A stretch of 23,592 bases of DNA from CAZPZZ01 sp964591245 (GTDB lineage: Bacteria; Acidobacteriota; Vicinamibacteria; Vicinamibacterales; UBA8438), in contig CAZPZZ010000057.1 of NCBI GenBank assembly GCA_964591245.1, positions 1-23,592 on the forward strand, read 5' to 3'. How positions within the stretch are numbered: position 1 is the stretch's first letter; every line of letters begins with the position of its first letter. This document shows positions 22,564-23,592 of the stretch, in pieces. The notes under the pieces are model-generated. The model did no database searches and had not been told where the DNA came from. It saw only the letters and a list, made by a program, of their open reading frames with translations. A program made the position numbers and the translations under genes.

Positions 22564-23592
22564 CTACTGTCGCCGAGTGGCGTGTTCTCGGTCACGAAGC
22601 TCTCGGCGCAGAATTTTTCCAGACGGCACCTTGGGAATCGCGTCAATGAATTCGAGTTCCCTGACCTTTTTGTGAGGAGCCACGCGTGTGGCGACGTATG
22701 CGATGAGTTCATCGCTCGTGGTCATGGAATCGGGTGTGCGGACGACGAATGCCTTGGGAATCTCCCCGGCTTCTGCGTCGGGTACTGGAATGACCGCGAC
22801 ATCGGCCACGGCCGGATGAGCCTGCAGTACAGCCTCGATCTCCGCTGGTGCGACCTGCAGTCCCTTGTATTTGATCAATTCTTTCAGTCGGTCGACGACA
22901 TAGAGATAGCCGTCGGTATCCGCGTAGCCGATGTCGCCAGTATGTAGCCAACCCGCGGTATCGATCATGCGATGGGTAGCCTCTGCGTTGTGCAGGTAGC
23001 CCGTCATCACCTGAGGTCCTCGAATCACGATCTCTCCCAGCGTTCCGATATCGGCGTCGGACTGTGTGACGAGGTCGAGCACGCGAAACTCCGTGTTTGG
23101 AACGGCACAGCCAACCGAGGCGAGGCGAATCTGGCGGTCTTTGGCGTTGGCGTGAGTGACTGGGCTGGTCTCGGTCAGGCCGTAGCCCTGCCGCAGGGTG
23201 ACACCGTGGCGATCGATACACGCTTTGGCGACGGGTTCCGGGAGAGGGGCAGCGCCTGAAAGAATGTCGGAGAGGGAAGAGAGGTCATACTGGTCGACGA
23301 TCGGATGCTTGGCGAGTGCCAGGACGATCGGTGGCACAAGGTAAGCAGTCGAGACACGGTGTTCCTGCAGTAATTCCAGAAAATGCTCGAGTTCGAATTT
23401 GGGCATGGTCACGGTTGTGGCTCCAGCCCGCAGGGCGCCGCTCATGACTACGACCATGCCGTAGATGTGGTAGAAGGGCAAAATCCCGATAAGCACATCC
23501 TGGGGAGAGAGGCGTTCTACCTGACGGGTCTGGCAGATATTCGCGACCAGATTCCTATGCGTCAGCATCACGCCTTTGGGTAACCCCGTTGT
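22564..23592 (-). CDS. AMP-forming acyl-CoA synthetase (4-coumarate-CoA ligase-like), C-terminal part
   Basis: The frame is open to the right edge, so the start and about 170 N-terminal residues are outside the window. Visible parts: TTGLPKGVMLTHRN (the P-loop-like AMP motif, in the first codons seen), YGLTETSP, GWLHTGDIGY, DRLKELIKYKGLQVAPAEIE and the final PSGKILRREL with its catalytic lysine. These define the adenylate-forming superfamily. The enzyme activates a carboxylic acid as acyl-AMP and loads it on CoA. The order and spacing are closest to 4-coumarate-CoA-ligase or medium-chain fatty acid ligases, but substrate residues upstream are missing. It is cytoplasmic. The 343 residues seen are intact. 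Confidence 0.95.
   Translation of the reverse strand, partial: TTGLPKGVMLTHRNLVANICQTRQVERLSPQDVLIGILPFYHIYGMVVVMSGALRAGATTVTMPKFELEHFLELLQEHRVSTAYLVPPIVLALAKHPIVDQYDLSSLSDILSGAAPLPEPVAKACIDRHGVTLRQGYGLTETSPVTHANAKDRQIRLASVGCAVPNTEFRVLDLVTQSDADIGTLGEIVIRGPQVMTGYLHNAEATHRMIDTAGWLHTGDIGYADTDGYLYVVDRLKELIKYKGLQVAPAEIEAVLQAHPAVADVAVIPVPDAEAGEIPKAFVVRTPDSMTTSDELIAYVATRVAPHKKVRELEFIDAIPKVPSGKILRRELRDREHATRRQ

Overview
The window is a 23.6 kb, high-GC, gene-dense stretch of a bacterial chromosome. Two runs of exactly 100 N (10567-10666 and 19237-19336) show that it is a scaffolded, probably metagenome-derived assembly. The organism is Gram-negative and respiratory: many products carry Sec or Tat signals, and the set includes c-type cytochromes, PQQ-type beta-propellers and exported hydrolases. 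PQQ dehydrogenase plus small cytochrome c, paired with MoxR/DUF58/Bat genes and GTG/TTG starts, is reminiscent of Acidobacteriota (Vicinamibacteria-like). That placement is inference from family resemblance only. I saw no rRNA, tRNA, CRISPR array, transposase or phage gene.

Layout. (1) 1-3659, minus strand: a tight operon, MoxR AAA+ ATPase > DUF58 > BatD-like membrane protein > BatA-like von Willebrand factor A protein (cut by the left edge), with every junction overlapping. (2) 3875-4663, plus: a Tat-signal HD-domain protein with its own promoter and a strong terminator. (3) 4761-7831: a PQQ-dependent dehydrogenase (minus) divergent from an exported double carboxymuconolactone-decarboxylase-like protein (plus). 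(4) 7869-10566: two divergent FMN-binding paralogues, a NosR-like membrane polyferredoxin, and a TolB/FlgO-like gene broken by the first gap. (5) 10857-11282: a small cytochrome c. (6) 11332-14664: a HupE/UreJ-like transporter (minus) divergent from a secreted beta-propeller protein, followed by a cytochrome c'-like protein behind a possible transcription attenuator. (7) 14873-17872: a serine hydrolase, a secreted metallo-beta-lactamase-fold enzyme and an exported FKBP. (8) 17912-20643: a PQQ-like propeller gene broken by the second gap, then a GT4 glycosyltransferase. (9) 20649-23592: rfbC, a second serine hydrolase and an acyl-CoA synthetase cut by the right edge.

The clearest theme is periplasmic redox chemistry. 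A PQQ dehydrogenase would pass electrons to small cytochromes c. The FMN-binding proteins with the NosR-like polyferredoxin look like a NosR divided into separate polypeptides, able to carry electrons across the membrane to an unknown periplasmic acceptor. The MoxR/DUF58/Bat operon is a chaperone/envelope-stress type module whose substrate cannot be named here.

The observations most worth checking are the divided NosR-like module with its duplicated flavoprotein, the mutually exclusive hairpins at 14127-14195, the exported HD-domain protein, the altered metal-site motifs of the PQQ dehydrogenase, and two promoter-like motifs that each recur at unrelated genes.
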